The notes under the pieces were generated by a model that worked only from the letters and a program-made list of their open reading frames with translations, did no database searches and had not been told where the DNA came from. This document shows positions 1 to 8,352 of a stretch of DNA of 64,000 bases, in pieces. The translations under genes and the position numbers were made by a program. Positions within the stretch are counted from its first letter, which is position 1. The number at the start of each line of letters is the position of its first letter. Source of the stretch: Pseudomonas bubulae (lineage in GTDB: Bacteria > Pseudomonadota > Gammaproteobacteria > Pseudomonadales > Pseudomonadaceae). Location of the stretch: the NCBI RefSeq assembly GCF_037023725.1, contig NZ_CP146077.1, positions 382,001-446,000 of the forward strand. Reading direction: 5' to 3'.

Positions 1-43
1 GACGGGTGAACTCGGCAGGCGATTTTGGGGTAGTTGAAGTCAC
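1..43 (-). CDS. hutU: Start of urocanate hydratase (HutU), cut by the window edge
   Basis: Only the first 14 codons are present, read leftwards from a GTG at 43-41 with a good Shine-Dalgarno GAGGAG at 55-50, six bases upstream. The peptide begins MTSTTPKSPAEFTR. HutU converts urocanate to imidazolone propionate in histidine breakdown. The call rests mainly on context: the fragment lies just beyond hutD and hutC on the same strand, behind a sigma-54 promoter and a HutC operator, which is where hutU sits in fluorescent pseudomonads. The fragment itself is too short to prove the family. Confidence 0.6.
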   Translation of the reverse strand, partial: MTSTTPKSPAEFTR

Positions 44-108
44 GGGTAACTCCTCAGCGTTGGGCAGATGCGTCGGGTGTGAGAAGAGGATCGACGCACA
101 CTTATGTA

Positions 109-122
109 CTTGTACATACAAG
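109..122 (-). promoter_or_regulatory. HutC operator at the hutU promoter
   Basis: CTTGTACATACAAG has six-base arms CTTGTA/TACAAG around CA. On the minus strand it reads CTTGTATGTACAAG, matching the operator type I recall for pseudomonad HutC repressors. It lies at the expected start point of the sigma-54 promoter at 142-127, so bound HutC would block the start site, and urocanate would relieve it. Confidence 0.75.
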
Positions 123-126
123 CATA

Positions 127-142
127 TGCAAGTTAGCGGCCA
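127..142 (-). promoter_or_regulatory. Sigma-54 promoter for hutU
   Basis: On the minus strand the sequence is TGGCCGCTAACTTGCA, against the consensus TGGCACG-N4-TTGCA. The -24 GG and -12 GC are correctly spaced and one core base of the -24 element is changed. Expected transcription starts near 116. The hutU operon of P. fluorescens is known to need sigma-54 and CbrB. TGTTAC at 243-248 and GTAACG at 283-288 upstream could be CbrB half-sites, but that is weak. Confidence 0.65.
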
Positions 143-298
143 ATCTGAAAATTTTCCTGATGAAAAAGCTGCAAGCCACGGAAATAAAGGTGCGCAACCG
201 CAAGAGAAGGTTCTTGGTGGAGAGGGAGAAATTAGCGAGGGGTGTTACTGAAGTAGATGTGTGCGCTGATTTGGGGCGTTTGGTAACGCATGTGTTCT

Positions 299-382
299 GT
301 GGGAGCGGGCTTGCTCGCGATCGCATCACTGCGACCCGCCAATAAACCGAGTCACCTGCATCGCGAGCAAGTCCGCTCCCAC
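299..382. repeat. REP pair (head-to-head)
   Basis: GTGGGAGCGGGCTTGCTCGC at the left is mirrored by GCGAGCAAGTCCGCTCCCAC at the right, around a non-matching centre of about 40 bases. This is the common Pseudomonas REP doublet, here between the hutU promoter region and the end of hutD. Confidence 0.9.
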
Positions 383-397
383 CTGATCAGGACGGTG

Positions 398-976
398 TCA
401 GACCGCGCTCAACTCAATCACGCAACACAGCCCGGTTAGCGTGATTTCCAGCAACTCGCGATTGCCGCTTAGTTGCAGGCAGTCGTAGCGGCCCAGGTGT
501 TCATGGCAGGTGTTACCCAGGCCAACATGCACCTGCTCGCCCGCACTGAACACCAATACGGTCTGCGCCGAACTGAACAGGCGTTGCGGGACGGTTGCAT
601 CCAGCCATTGCAGACGTGCTGCGTAGCGCTGCGGGGCGTAGATCAGGTTGAAGTCACGGATCGGCCCATCAATCAGGGTGCAGGAGACGGTGCTTTCACC
701 CTTGAACGCATATGCATCAAAGGGTAACAGTGCCCGCGTGCTCGCCCCGTCAACTTGCAAGTTCATGCCCGCGCCTTGCAGCACGCTGATAATCCGCTGA
801 TAACCCTCAAAACGCGAAAAGCCACCTGATTCGCCAATATCGGCAATCGACAGGCGCCAGCCAAAACCGACAAGGCCTTCACCTGCGTCACGGGTGATTT
901 CTTCAGTGCTGCCGCCGCCGTTTTTCCACGGCATGCGTGGATAATCGACGGCACGTAAAACAACGGGCTGGCTCAT
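398..976 (-). CDS. hutD: HutD family protein
   Basis: A 192-residue cupin-like protein of the HutD family, with the N-terminal signature PRMPWKNGGGSTEEI at about residues 14-28. HutD is conserved in the hut loci of pseudomonads and enterics. In P. fluorescens it has been described as limiting over-expression of the hut operon, but its chemistry is not firmly known. The start ATG overlaps the hutC stop by four bases, so the two are translationally coupled. The REP pair at 299-382 lies directly downstream, and hutU follows with its own promoter. Confidence 0.93.
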   Translation of the reverse strand: MSQPVVLRAVDYPRMPWKNGGGSTEEITRDAGEGLVGFGWRLSIADIGESGGFSRFEGYQRIISVLQGAGMNLQVDGASTRALLPFDAYAFKGESTVSCTLIDGPIRDFNLIYAPQRYAARLQWLDATVPQRLFSSAQTVLVFSAGEQVHVGLGNTCHEHLGRYDCLQLSGNRELLEITLTGLCCVIELSAV

Positions 977-1722
977 TTATTGAAGCGTCCTTCAAGACGA
1001 TGACGGGAACCGGGGTGGATCAGCCGGGCGGCGGTCACAGGCTGACGGCCCGACCAGGTGCGGCGGCGAATCAGCAGGCACGGCTCGCCTGGCTCGATTT
1101 GCAGCAACTTGCACTCTTTGGGGTCAGCCAGAATCGCTTCGACCACATGCTCGCCTTCGGTCAGCGGAGCGACCTGAGACAAATAGGCATACGGTGTTTG
1201 CAGGGTGAAATCCTGCTTGAGGTAGTCCGGCGCCACCTGTGCATTCACGAAACGGTCCTCGATTTGCACGGCAATCCCGTTTTCGTAATGCACGATCAGG
1301 GAATGAAAGACCTTTTGCCCTTCACGCATATCGAGCACGGCGGCGCGTTCCGAGCCGGCCATTTCTTCACCCAGGCTGATGACCTTGCAGGTGTGAGTGT
1401 GCCCGCGGGCAGCAATTTCATCAGCGATGTTGTTGACTTCAAACAGCGCGGACTGTGTCTTGGGCTCGGCCACAAAGGTACCGACACCCTGCATGCGCAC
1501 CAGCAAGCCGTCGGCGGTCATTTCACGCAGCGCACGGTTGATGGTCATGCGGCTGAAACCCAACTGGGTCACCAGTTCGCTTTCAGATGGCACACGGTAA
1601 TGCGGCGGCCAGTTTCCACTCTGGATCTGTTGAGTGATCATTTGCTTTACGCGGGCGTAAAGCGGGGCCGGGCTGTCGCCCATGTGGGCGGCCAGCGGGG
1701 ACACGACAGGCGGAGTCGACAC
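973..1722 (-). CDS. hutC: Histidine utilisation repressor HutC (GntR family)
   Basis: A 249-residue GntR/HutC-type repressor. The N-terminal winged helix contains VPSESELVTQLGFSRMTINR and the C-terminal UTRA domain binds the inducer urocanate. An open frame runs further upstream, but I chose the GTG at 1722-1720: it is preceded by AAGGA about nine bases away and gives the usual family length. The longer start would run across the operator and into hutF. HutC should bind the sites at 1786-1801 and 109-122 and so regulate itself, hutF and hutU. It overlaps hutD by four bases. Confidence 0.94.
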   Translation of the reverse strand: MSTPPVVSPLAAHMGDSPAPLYARVKQMITQQIQSGNWPPHYRVPSESELVTQLGFSRMTINRALREMTADGLLVRMQGVGTFVAEPKTQSALFEVNNIADEIAARGHTHTCKVISLGEEMAGSERAAVLDMREGQKVFHSLIVHYENGIAVQIEDRFVNAQVAPDYLKQDFTLQTPYAYLSQVAPLTEGEHVVEAILADPKECKLLQIEPGEPCLLIRRRTWSGRQPVTAARLIHPGSRHRLEGRFNK

Positions 1723-1785
1723 AGGCAATCCTTGTTCATGAGTAAAGGGCGTAGCTTGCCGGAGTTTACCGGGCAGGCAAACGTC

Positions 1786-1801
1786 TGTATATGTATATAC
1801 A
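1786..1801. promoter_or_regulatory. HutC operator between hutC and hutF
   Basis: TGTATATGTATATACA contains the perfect ten-base palindrome TGTATATACA at 1792-1801. It sits 27 bases before the hutF start and 63 bases before the hutC start, so one site can repress both divergent genes. Confidence 0.75.
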
Positions 1802-1828
1802 AATAACAAGCTTTGGGGTACCGAACCG

Positions 1829-3193
1829 ATGTCTGTCTTCTTTGCCGAGCGCGCCCTGCTACCGACTGGCTGGTCTGCCAATGTCCGAATCGAGGTGGGT
1901 GCCGATGGTCGCCTGACACAAATTACAGCCAATGCCGACGCGCACGGGGCAGAACGTTTGAGCGGCCCGCTGTTGCCGGGCATGCCGAATCTGCACTCTC
2001 ACGCGTTCCAGCGGGCCATGGCCGGTTTGGCCGAAGTGGCGGGCAACCCCAATGACAGCTTCTGGACGTGGCGCGACTTGATGTATCGGCTCGTCGGAAA
2101 AATCAGCCCTGAACAACTCGGCGTCATTGCCCGTCAGTTGTACATCGAGATGCTCAAGGCCGGTTACACCTCGGTGGCGGAATTCCATTATGTCCATCAC
2201 GATCTGTCAGGGCAGCCCTATACCAACCCGGCTGAGCTGGCACTGCGAATTAGCGAAGCTGCACGCTCCACCGGCATTGGCCTGACGTTGCTGCCGGTAC
2301 TTTATAGCCACTCGGGTTTTGGCGGCCAGGCACCCAACGACGGTCAGCGGCGCTTTATCAACAGCACCGAGCAATACCTCAAATTGCAGCAACAGCTCAA
2401 GCCGCTACTGGCGCAACAGCCAGCGCAGACCCTGGGGCTGTGTTTTCACTCGTTACGCGCCGTTACTCCCGGGCAAATAAACGCAGTGCTGGGCGCCAGC
2501 GACACAACCTGCCCGGTGCATATCCATATTGCCGAGCAACAAAAGGAAGTCGACGACTGCCTGAGCTGGAGCGGCAAGCGTCCGATCCAGTGGCTATATG
2601 ACAATGTCGAAGTCGATTCGCGCTGGTGCCTGGTGCATGCCACCCACGCCAACGCAGACGAAGTTCAACTGATGGCGCAGAGCAAGGCCGTCGCCGGATT
2701 GTGCCTGACCACTGAAGCCAACCTGGGTGACGGTATTTTCCCGGCGGTGGATTACCTCGCTCAAGGCGGGCGCATGGGCATCGGTTCGGACAGCCATGTA
2801 TCACTGAGCGTGGTCGAGGAACTGCGCTGGCTGGAGTACGGCCAACGTTTGCGCGACCAACGCCGCAACCGGATGTATAGCAGTGATCAGCCGATGGTCG
2901 GGCGTACGCTGTACGACGCCGCCCTGGCGGGTGGTGCACAAGCGATGGGGCAACCAGTCGTTGGCTTGGCCGTTGGTCAACGCGCCGACTGGCTGGTGCT
3001 TGACGGCAACGACCCGTACCTGGCCACCGCACAGGACGACGCCATTCTAAACCGCTGGTTGTTTGCCGGCGGCGACCGCCAGATACGCAACGTGATGGTT
3101 AACGGCCAATGGGTAGTTCGCGACGGGCATCATGCCGATGAAGAGGCCAGCTGCCGCGACTTCACCCGTGTGCTACGCGAGTTGTTGGGGTAG
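1829..3193 (+). CDS. hutF: Formimidoylglutamate deiminase
   Basis: A 454-residue amidohydrolase-superfamily enzyme that converts N-formimidoyl-L-glutamate to N-formyl-L-glutamate and ammonia, the fourth step of the five-step histidine route of pseudomonads. Metal and catalytic motifs are visible: NLHSHAF near residue 53, HIHIAEQ near 231, HATHAN near 269 and GSDSH near 319. Length and N-terminus agree with the family. It is transcribed divergently from hutC with the HutC operator between them. The last-step deformylase is not in this window and probably lies left of it. A different FIGlu-hydrolysing enzyme is encoded at 62010-62948. Confidence 0.95.
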   Translation: MSVFFAERALLPTGWSANVRIEVGADGRLTQITANADAHGAERLSGPLLPGMPNLHSHAFQRAMAGLAEVAGNPNDSFWTWRDLMYRLVGKISPEQLGVIARQLYIEMLKAGYTSVAEFHYVHHDLSGQPYTNPAELALRISEAARSTGIGLTLLPVLYSHSGFGGQAPNDGQRRFINSTEQYLKLQQQLKPLLAQQPAQTLGLCFHSLRAVTPGQINAVLGASDTTCPVHIHIAEQQKEVDDCLSWSGKRPIQWLYDNVEVDSRWCLVHATHANADEVQLMAQSKAVAGLCLTTEANLGDGIFPAVDYLAQGGRMGIGSDSHVSLSVVEELRWLEYGQRLRDQRRNRMYSSDQPMVGRTLYDAALAGGAQAMGQPVVGLAVGQRADWLVLDGNDPYLATAQDDAILNRWLFAGGDRQIRNVMVNGQWVVRDGHHADEEASCRDFTRVLRELLG

Positions 3194-3207
3194 GTGCATA
3201 ACACCTT

Positions 3208-3292
3208 GTGGGAGCGGGCTTGCTCGCGATGGCTACGACGCGGTCTATCTGTCAAACCACGGCGATCCAATCGCGAGCAAGCCCGCTCCCAC
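3208..3292. repeat. REP pair
   Basis: Two facing REP units, GTGGGAGCGGGCTTGCTCGC and its mirror, between the converging ends of hutF and the RecQ-family gene. Confidence 0.9.
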
Positions 3293-3312
3293 AACACCCA
3301 CAGGTAGTTGGA

Positions 3313-5250
3313 TTACAGACCGTTCAGATGCTTCGCAGCCCAATCGCGAACCTCGGCATAGGGATAATTTTCCAACGCTGCAAACCCCGGAATGGCCCGC
3401 GCTTTCATCTTGGTGAACATCGGCACACTGATCCCGCATAAAAACCGGGTCAGGCGTTCTGCCGGGGGATAACTTCCTGCGTATTCCTGATGCCTGTGGA
3501 TAAAAGCGCCACACAGTGCTTCAACGTTTTTATCCACAAGCGGCGCCAGCGCGGGGGGCTCCGGTAAACGCGCCACCTGTCCTGCGCATACCGAGCAATG
3601 CCCGCACTGCCGAGGTGCCTGGTCATCGCCAAAATACCGGGCCAGTCGGTAGCTCAGACAGGTATCACTGGCAAACAGCGCCAGCATTGCGTGAATCCGC
3701 TTGATCTCGCCGCTCTCGTGGGCACAGAAGTAAGCATGCAGCTCCTGGCTTAATGCCTCGGCATCAAAATCGCTCACCAGCAGGCTGTAGACGTCGGTCA
3801 TCTGCTTGCTTTCAAGCTCGATCCAACCCTTCTCCTGAAAATAATCCAGCGCTTTGACCACCCGATTGCGATCGGCCTGATGCTGCTCGTACAGGGTGTC
3901 GAAATTTACCGTGGCCCAGGTTCTGGCGCGGGTGGAGGTCTGAATGATGGCCGAGACAAATTGCTGACGTTCACCTTCGAATTTGGCCAGTAATACCTCG
4001 GGCTCGATCAGGAATTTGAAACGATACTCGGCAAAGTAGGCATAGCGCGGTGCTATCAAGCCGCGCAACTCCAGCTGCACCAGCAAGGTTTTAAGCGGTA
4101 GCTGACGAATATTGCTCTGATCGGACAACGGCAGCAGCATAAATTCCCACTGCCCTTCAGGTATTGCTCCACGCAACTCCTCAAGTACACAGCGAATACC
4201 CGCAAGCTCGGGCGTGTCGCCATACACAAAGTTTTCCAGCACGTTAAGGCTGTCGCGGTTGGCCAGCACCAGACAGTCGGAGGGCTGGCCATCACGCCCG
4301 GCGCGACCGATTTCCTGGCTATAGTTTTCAATCGATTTGGGCAGGTCGAAATGCACCACATTACGGATATCGCTTTTATCGATACCCATCCCGAAGGCGA
4401 TGGTGGCGACGATGCAGTTCAGCTGCCCGCCCATGAACTGGCGCTGAATGCCCTCGCGCTGCTCATGGGGCAAACCGGCGTGATAAGCATTGGCACTGAT
4501 ACCGTGCTGGCTGAGGTGCTCGGCAATCTGCTCGGCGGTCCGTTGCAATGTGACATAGACGATGCTCGGCTGGCCGATGCGCCCGTTCATCCACTGCACC
4601 AGGCGCTGGCGCTTTGCCGCGCCGCTGACCGGCTCAACCCACAGGTTGAGGTTGGCGCGATAGAAGCCGGTGGTGATCACATCCGTCTCGGCAATCGCGA
4701 ACTTGGCCTGCATGTCCGCGATCACATTGGGCGTGGCGGTCGCTGTAAGCAGCAAGGCTTGGGGGATATTGAACTGGCGCTGGTAGTCTGGAAGTTTCAG
4801 ATAATCAGGGCGAAAGTTATGCCCCCATTCAGAAATACAGTGGGCTTCATCCACCACCAGCAGTGAAATCGGTACTTGCTGCAAAAAGTTACGGAAGCGC
4901 TCGTTTTTCAGGCGCTCGACCGAAATCATCAGGATCTTCAATTCGCCCGCCTTGGCCCGGGCCATAACGGCACTGGCGTCCTCACGACTTTGCGCGGAAT
5001 CAATACTGGCGGCGGCAATGCCGTGGCGCTGCAAAAAAGCCAGTTGGTCCTGCATAAGAGCCAACAGCGGCGAAACCACCAGCGTCAGGTGGGGCAACAG
5101 CAGCGCCGGCAGTTGATAACACAACGACTTGCCCGAGCCCGTGGGGAAAATCGCTGCCGCCGAACGCCCGGCCAAAACAGCACTGACCACCGCCTCTTGC
5201 CCGGCACGAAATTGTGGATAACCGAAAACCTGTTCCAGGGTGTTGTACAT
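3313..5250 (-). CDS. RecQ-family ATP-dependent DNA helicase
   Basis: A superfamily 2 helicase of 645 residues. Walker A is TGSGKS at 37-42, the Walker B/DEAH box is VVDEAHCIS at about 132-140, and motif VI lies around QEIGRAGRDG. A cysteine cluster (CLSYR, then CGHCSVC) near 540-560 is the zinc site of RecQ enzymes. RecQ helicases unwind forked and recombining DNA. The start ATG at 5250 has GGAG eight bases upstream; a GTG 24 bases further up is possible. The protein is nearer the second, shorter RecQ-like family of pseudomonads than the classical recQ with a C-terminal HRDC domain, so I give no symbol. Confidence 0.88.
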   Translation of the reverse strand: MYNTLEQVFGYPQFRAGQEAVVSAVLAGRSAAAIFPTGSGKSLCYQLPALLLPHLTLVVSPLLALMQDQLAFLQRHGIAAASIDSAQSREDASAVMARAKAGELKILMISVERLKNERFRNFLQQVPISLLVVDEAHCISEWGHNFRPDYLKLPDYQRQFNIPQALLLTATATPNVIADMQAKFAIAETDVITTGFYRANLNLWVEPVSGAAKRQRLVQWMNGRIGQPSIVYVTLQRTAEQIAEHLSQHGISANAYHAGLPHEQREGIQRQFMGGQLNCIVATIAFGMGIDKSDIRNVVHFDLPKSIENYSQEIGRAGRDGQPSDCLVLANRDSLNVLENFVYGDTPELAGIRCVLEELRGAIPEGQWEFMLLPLSDQSNIRQLPLKTLLVQLELRGLIAPRYAYFAEYRFKFLIEPEVLLAKFEGERQQFVSAIIQTSTRARTWATVNFDTLYEQHQADRNRVVKALDYFQEKGWIELESKQMTDVYSLLVSDFDAEALSQELHAYFCAHESGEIKRIHAMLALFASDTCLSYRLARYFGDDQAPRQCGHCSVCAGQVARLPEPPALAPLVDKNVEALCGAFIHRHQEYAGSYPPAERLTRFLCGISVPMFTKMKARAIPGFAALENYPYAEVRDWAAKHLNGL

Positions 5251-5374
5251 CACTGTCACTCCATTGACCGCCACACGCGCAAAACTTTAACGCCAAGTTT
5301 GCAGACGATCGAGAAAAGGTCGGGGCAAATTGAGAGAGGATGATACAGGTGTGTTTTGAAATTACCCGATATCA

Positions 5375-5713
5375 CTAGTGCAGACGCTTCTTCGCGGCGA
5401 TATAGACAGCATGGTCATCACGGCGACCGACACCAAGCACCAGAACTATCAGACGGTTATCAATCACTTCATACACCAGCCTCACCCCGCTGGCACGCAG
5501 CTTGATTTTGTAACAGTTCGGCATATTCCTGAGCCCGACGGCCGGAACCTTTGGGGACAACAAACGGCACTTGAGCTTCTTTAGTAGCTGGATCTGGAGC
5601 ACCTTATCCAGCTTTTCCAGCTCCTTTTTTGCTTCAATTTCGAACTCAAGGGTATAAGTCTTGATTGCATCTGCCTGCGACTCAGTTTTTCTCGGCAGTT
5701 GCGATGAGCTCAT
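5375..5713 (-). CDS. RelE/StbE-type toxin
   Basis: About 112 residues with the RelE/ParE fold signature: YTLEFEIEAKKELEKLD near the N-terminus, then KCRLLSPKVP, YKIKLRASGVRLVYEV and VLVLGVGRRDD. RelE toxins usually cut mRNA in the ribosome. The start is uncertain. The ATG at 5713 lies inside the antitoxin gene and gives a 32-base overlap; an ATG at 5743 is also in frame, but the RelE core only begins near 5660. The antitoxin is encoded immediately upstream on the same strand, the usual antitoxin-first order. Confidence 0.85.
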   Translation of the reverse strand: MSSSQLPRKTESQADAIKTYTLEFEIEAKKELEKLDKVLQIQLLKKLKCRLLSPKVPAVGLRNMPNCYKIKLRASGVRLVYEVIDNRLIVLVLGVGRRDDHAVYIAAKKRLH

Positions 5714-5951
5714 CAATTTCGACCTTGATTGTAGGATTGCCACGCCGCTCTTTGACCAACCTGGCCAATTCAGCGTCGTCGATCATCTCCAGCAACAGCT
5801 CGTAGCGCTCAGGGGAAAGAATATAAAACGCAGGTTCGTTACGATTGAGAATGACCATTGGGTCACCACCGCTTTCACGATAAGTACCCATAGGGTCTTT
5901 TTTCAGATCTGTTACTGACGCAGCGACTTTAGCGAGCATGGCGAATGTCAT
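5682..5951 (-). CDS. Phd/YefM-type antitoxin
   Basis: An 89-residue antitoxin. The N-terminal half, with VAASVTDLKKDPMGTYRES and GGDPMVILNRNEPAFYILSPE, is the DNA-binding Phd/YefM fold. The acidic C-terminal tail (KVEIDELIATAEKN) should wrap the toxin. It is first in a two-gene operon with the RelE-like toxin, which it overlaps. Antitoxins of this family usually bind their own promoter; 5952-6104 would hold it, but I see no obvious operator there. Confidence 0.87.
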   Translation of the reverse strand: MTFAMLAKVAASVTDLKKDPMGTYRESGGDPMVILNRNEPAFYILSPERYELLLEMIDDAELARLVKERRGNPTIKVEIDELIATAEKN

Positions 5952-6104
5952 GATATGGCCTCATGCCTATGTATACGGAAAGACTCATCTGCTAAATCTG
6001 TAAGCTGCTGAGCCAACACAATCAAGCACTAAAAATAGCACTTTTAACAGCGCCATAAAAGACACTCCAACAAACGCTCACACTGAAAATCGGGACAATG
6101 AATA

Positions 6105-6455
6105 ATGAACCTCGCCCCAGACCTCCCGGATACCCCAACCCTGCGTGAGCTGCTGCAGCTGCTGCACGAAGAAATCGGCTTGCCGGAACACAAGACCATC
6201 AGCCTCAAGACCGCGATCAATGCTGATTTGGGCTGCAATGGCGCGGATGCCCAGCATTTGATAGAAGCCCTGGAAGAACGTTTTGGCCTGGAACTGGCGG
6301 ACTACGATGCCTATCGCTATTTCCAGCCCGCCGGTAATGACCCGCACCTCAAGCGCAAGGCCAAGGGTCGGGAAAGCAAAGTACCGCTGACCATCGGTAT
6401 GCTCTACGCGGCGATCTGCAGCGGACAGTGGGATACCCAAGGCCTGGAGGCCTAG
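6105..6455 (+). CDS. DUF1493 family protein (acyl-carrier-like)
   Basis: A 116-residue protein matching what I recall of DUF1493, a family with an acyl-carrier-like helical fold. The region around residues 27-60 (TISLKTAINADLGCNGADAQ, then HLIEALEERFGLELADYDAY) resembles an acyl carrier protein, but the phosphopantetheine serine motif DSL is replaced by GAD. The function is unknown. The gene stands alone, transcribed away from the toxin-antitoxin pair, and is followed by a REP pair and a two-way terminator. Confidence 0.7.
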   Translation: MNLAPDLPDTPTLRELLQLLHEEIGLPEHKTISLKTAINADLGCNGADAQHLIEALEERFGLELADYDAYRYFQPAGNDPHLKRKAKGRESKVPLTIGMLYAAICSGQWDTQGLEA

Positions 6456-6459
6456 GCAT

Positions 6460-6545
6460 GTGGGAGCAGGCTTGCTCGCGATGCAGACGCTGCGGTTTTG
6501 TCTGATTCACCGCCGCGATGCCATCGCGAGCAAGCCCGCTCCCAC
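6460..6545. repeat. REP pair
   Basis: GTGGGAGCAGGCTTGCTCGC and its facing partner GCGAGCAAGCCCGCTCCCAC, directly after the DUF1493 gene. Confidence 0.9.
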
Positions 6546-6576
6546 AGGATGTATACCCACAGAAAAATTCAGGCAC

Positions 6577-6606
6577 AAAAAAGCCGCCTTTTCAGGCGGC
6601 TTTTTT
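6577..6606. terminator. Two-way terminator between the DUF1493 gene and pckA
   Basis: A GCCGCCT/AGGCGGC stem with A-run before and T-run after, so it can stop transcription from both sides of the convergent pair. Confidence 0.88.
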
Positions 6607-6631
6607 GTGGATCAACACACTGACCGAATAC

Positions 6632-8173
6632 TTACGCCTTCGGGCCGGCTGCCTTGATCGCGTCGCTGACGTCGAACTTCTTGAAGTTCTCTACGAACAG
6701 GCCGGCCAATGCTTTGGCAGCTTCGTCGTAGGCAGTTTTGTCAGCCCAGGTGTTGCGCGGGTTGAGCAGAACAGTCTCAACGCCCGGTACGGCTTTAGGC
6801 ACGTCCAGGTTGATGATGTCCAGGTGCTCGGTTTCAGCGCCGATCAGAGCACCGCTCTGGATCGCAGCAATCACCGCACGGGTGGTCGGGATGTTGAAGC
6901 GCTTGCCAACGCCGTAGCCACCGCCGGTCCAGCCGGTGTTAACCAGGTACACCTTGGAGCCGAAGCCACGGATGCGCTTGATCAGCAGCTCTGCGTATTC
7001 ACCGGCCGGACGCGGGAAGAACGGTGCGCCAAAGCAGGTGGAAAAAGTCGACTTGATGCCGCTGCCTGAACCCATTTCAGTCGAGCCCACCAGTGCGGTG
7101 TAGCCAGACAGGAAGTGGTAGGCCGCTTGCTCTTCGCTGAGGATCGACACAGGTGGCAGTACGCCTGTCAGGTCGCAGGTCAGGAAGATCACAGCGTTTG
7201 GTTCGCCGCCCAGGTTCTTCTCGGAACGCTTGGCAACGTGCTCCAGCGGGTAAGCGGCGCGGCTGTTCTGGGTCAGGCTGACATCGGCATAGTCAGGGTG
7301 ACCGGCAGCGTCGAGCACAACGTTTTCCAGAACAGCGCCGTGCTTGATGGCTTTCCAGATAACCGGCTCGTTCTTCTCCGACAGGTCGATGCACTTGGCA
7401 TAGCAACCGCCTTCGATGTTGAACACCACGCCTTCGCCCCAACCGTGTTCGTCGTCACCGATCAGGTAACGGCTTTCATCGGCGGACAGGGTGGTTTTAC
7501 CGGTACCGGACAGACCGAAGAACAGGGTCACGTCGCCTTCTTCGCCAATGTTGGCAGCGCAGTGCATCGGCAGTACGTCAGCAGCAGGCAGCAGGAAGTT
7601 CTGTACCGAGAACATGGCTTTTTTCATTTCACCGGCGTAACGCATGCCGGCGATCAGCACTTTTTTCTGGGCGAAGTTGATGATCACGCAACCGTCAGAG
7701 TTGGTGCCATCACGCTCAGGCACGCACTCGAAGTTGGCCACGTTAAGCACTTGCCACTCATCACGACCGGCAGGGTTGTACTTGGCCGGGTTGATGAACA
7801 GGCAACGACCGAACAGGTTCTGCCAGGCAGTCTGGGTGGTCATTTTCACGGCCAGGTAGTGGTCTTCGGAAGCACCTACATGCACGTGGGAAACGAAATG
7901 CTCTTGCGCGTTGTTGAACGCCTCGACGCGGTCCCACAGGGCATCGAACTTGTCGGCCGGGAACTTGCGGTTGATCGGGCCCCAGGCAATGGCAGCCTGA
8001 GTGGACGGTTCTTCAACAATGAAGCGGTCAGCCGGCGAACGGCCTGTACGGTGGCCAGTTTCGACAACCAGTGCGCCATTGTCGGCAAGCACGCCTTCAC
8101 CACGGTTCAGGGCTTCTTTGACCAGATCGTCGATGCTCAGATCGGTGTACACGGCGTTATTAGCTTGCGTCAT
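6632..8173 (-). CDS. pckA: Phosphoenolpyruvate carboxykinase (ATP)
   Basis: A full-length (513 residues) ATP-type PEP carboxykinase, which turns oxaloacetate and ATP into PEP, CO2 and ADP. It is the entry step of gluconeogenesis, cytosolic. Diagnostic motifs are the kinase-1a P-loop [12 protein letters not shown] at 219-230, [10 protein letters not shown] near 42, and MRYAGEMKK near 177. The start ATG has AGGTTCC-like weak upstream pairing, but the [14 protein letters not shown]-terminus is the usual one. It ends at the two-way terminator at 6577-6606. fbp at 24572 in this window acts further along the same pathway. Confidence 0.97.
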   Translation of the reverse strand: MTQANNAVYTDLSIDDLVKEALNRGEGVLADNGALVVETGHRTGRSPADRFIVEEPSTQAAIAWGPINRKFPADKFDALWDRVEAFNNAQEHFVSHVHVGASEDHYLAVKMTTQTAWQNLFGRCLFINPAKYNPAGRDEWQVLNVANFECVPERDGTNSDGCVIINFAQKKVLIAGMRYAGEMKKAMFSVQNFLLPAADVLPMHCAANIGEEGDVTLFFGLSGTGKTTLSADESRYLIGDDEHGWGEGVVFNIEGGCYAKCIDLSEKNEPVIWKAIKHGAVLENVVLDAAGHPDYADVSLTQNSRAAYPLEHVAKRSEKNLGGEPNAVIFLTCDLTGVLPPVSILSEEQAAYHFLSGYTALVGSTEMGSGSGIKSTFSTCFGAPFFPRPAGEYAELLIKRIRGFGSKVYLVNTGWTGGGYGVGKRFNIPTTRAVIAAIQSGALIGAETEHLDIINLDVPKAVPGVETVLLNPRNTWADKTAYDEAAKALAGLFVENFKKFDVSDAIKAAGPKA

Positions 8174-8352
8174 GAGGTTCCCCGTCGGCCATTGGCCGAG
8201 TGCGCCAAACGTTTTGTAGTAGAAAAGTTTGCACTACTACCGCGAAAAAAGTGGGCCGGATTATGCCAGAAAACCCCAAAAAGAGTAGGCCCCACCTGTC
8301 AGAACCGCGCAAGAACGGGCTTTGACAGGTGTTTTACCTGAGCTGAAACGTT

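Noticed and set aside
34..345. A 103-codon plus-strand frame at the left edge
   Set aside because: It crosses the hutU promoter and HutC operator and runs into a REP unit; no ribosome-binding site or family likeness.
299..382. Repeated GTGGGAGCGGG units considered as a CRISPR array
   Set aside because: Units are paired palindromes spread over 50 kb, not regularly spaced direct repeats, and no cas genes occur.
1723..1983. Upstream extension of hutC to 1983
   Set aside because: It would cross the operator and overlap hutF; the residues are not HutC-like, and GTG 1722 has a good ribosome-binding site.
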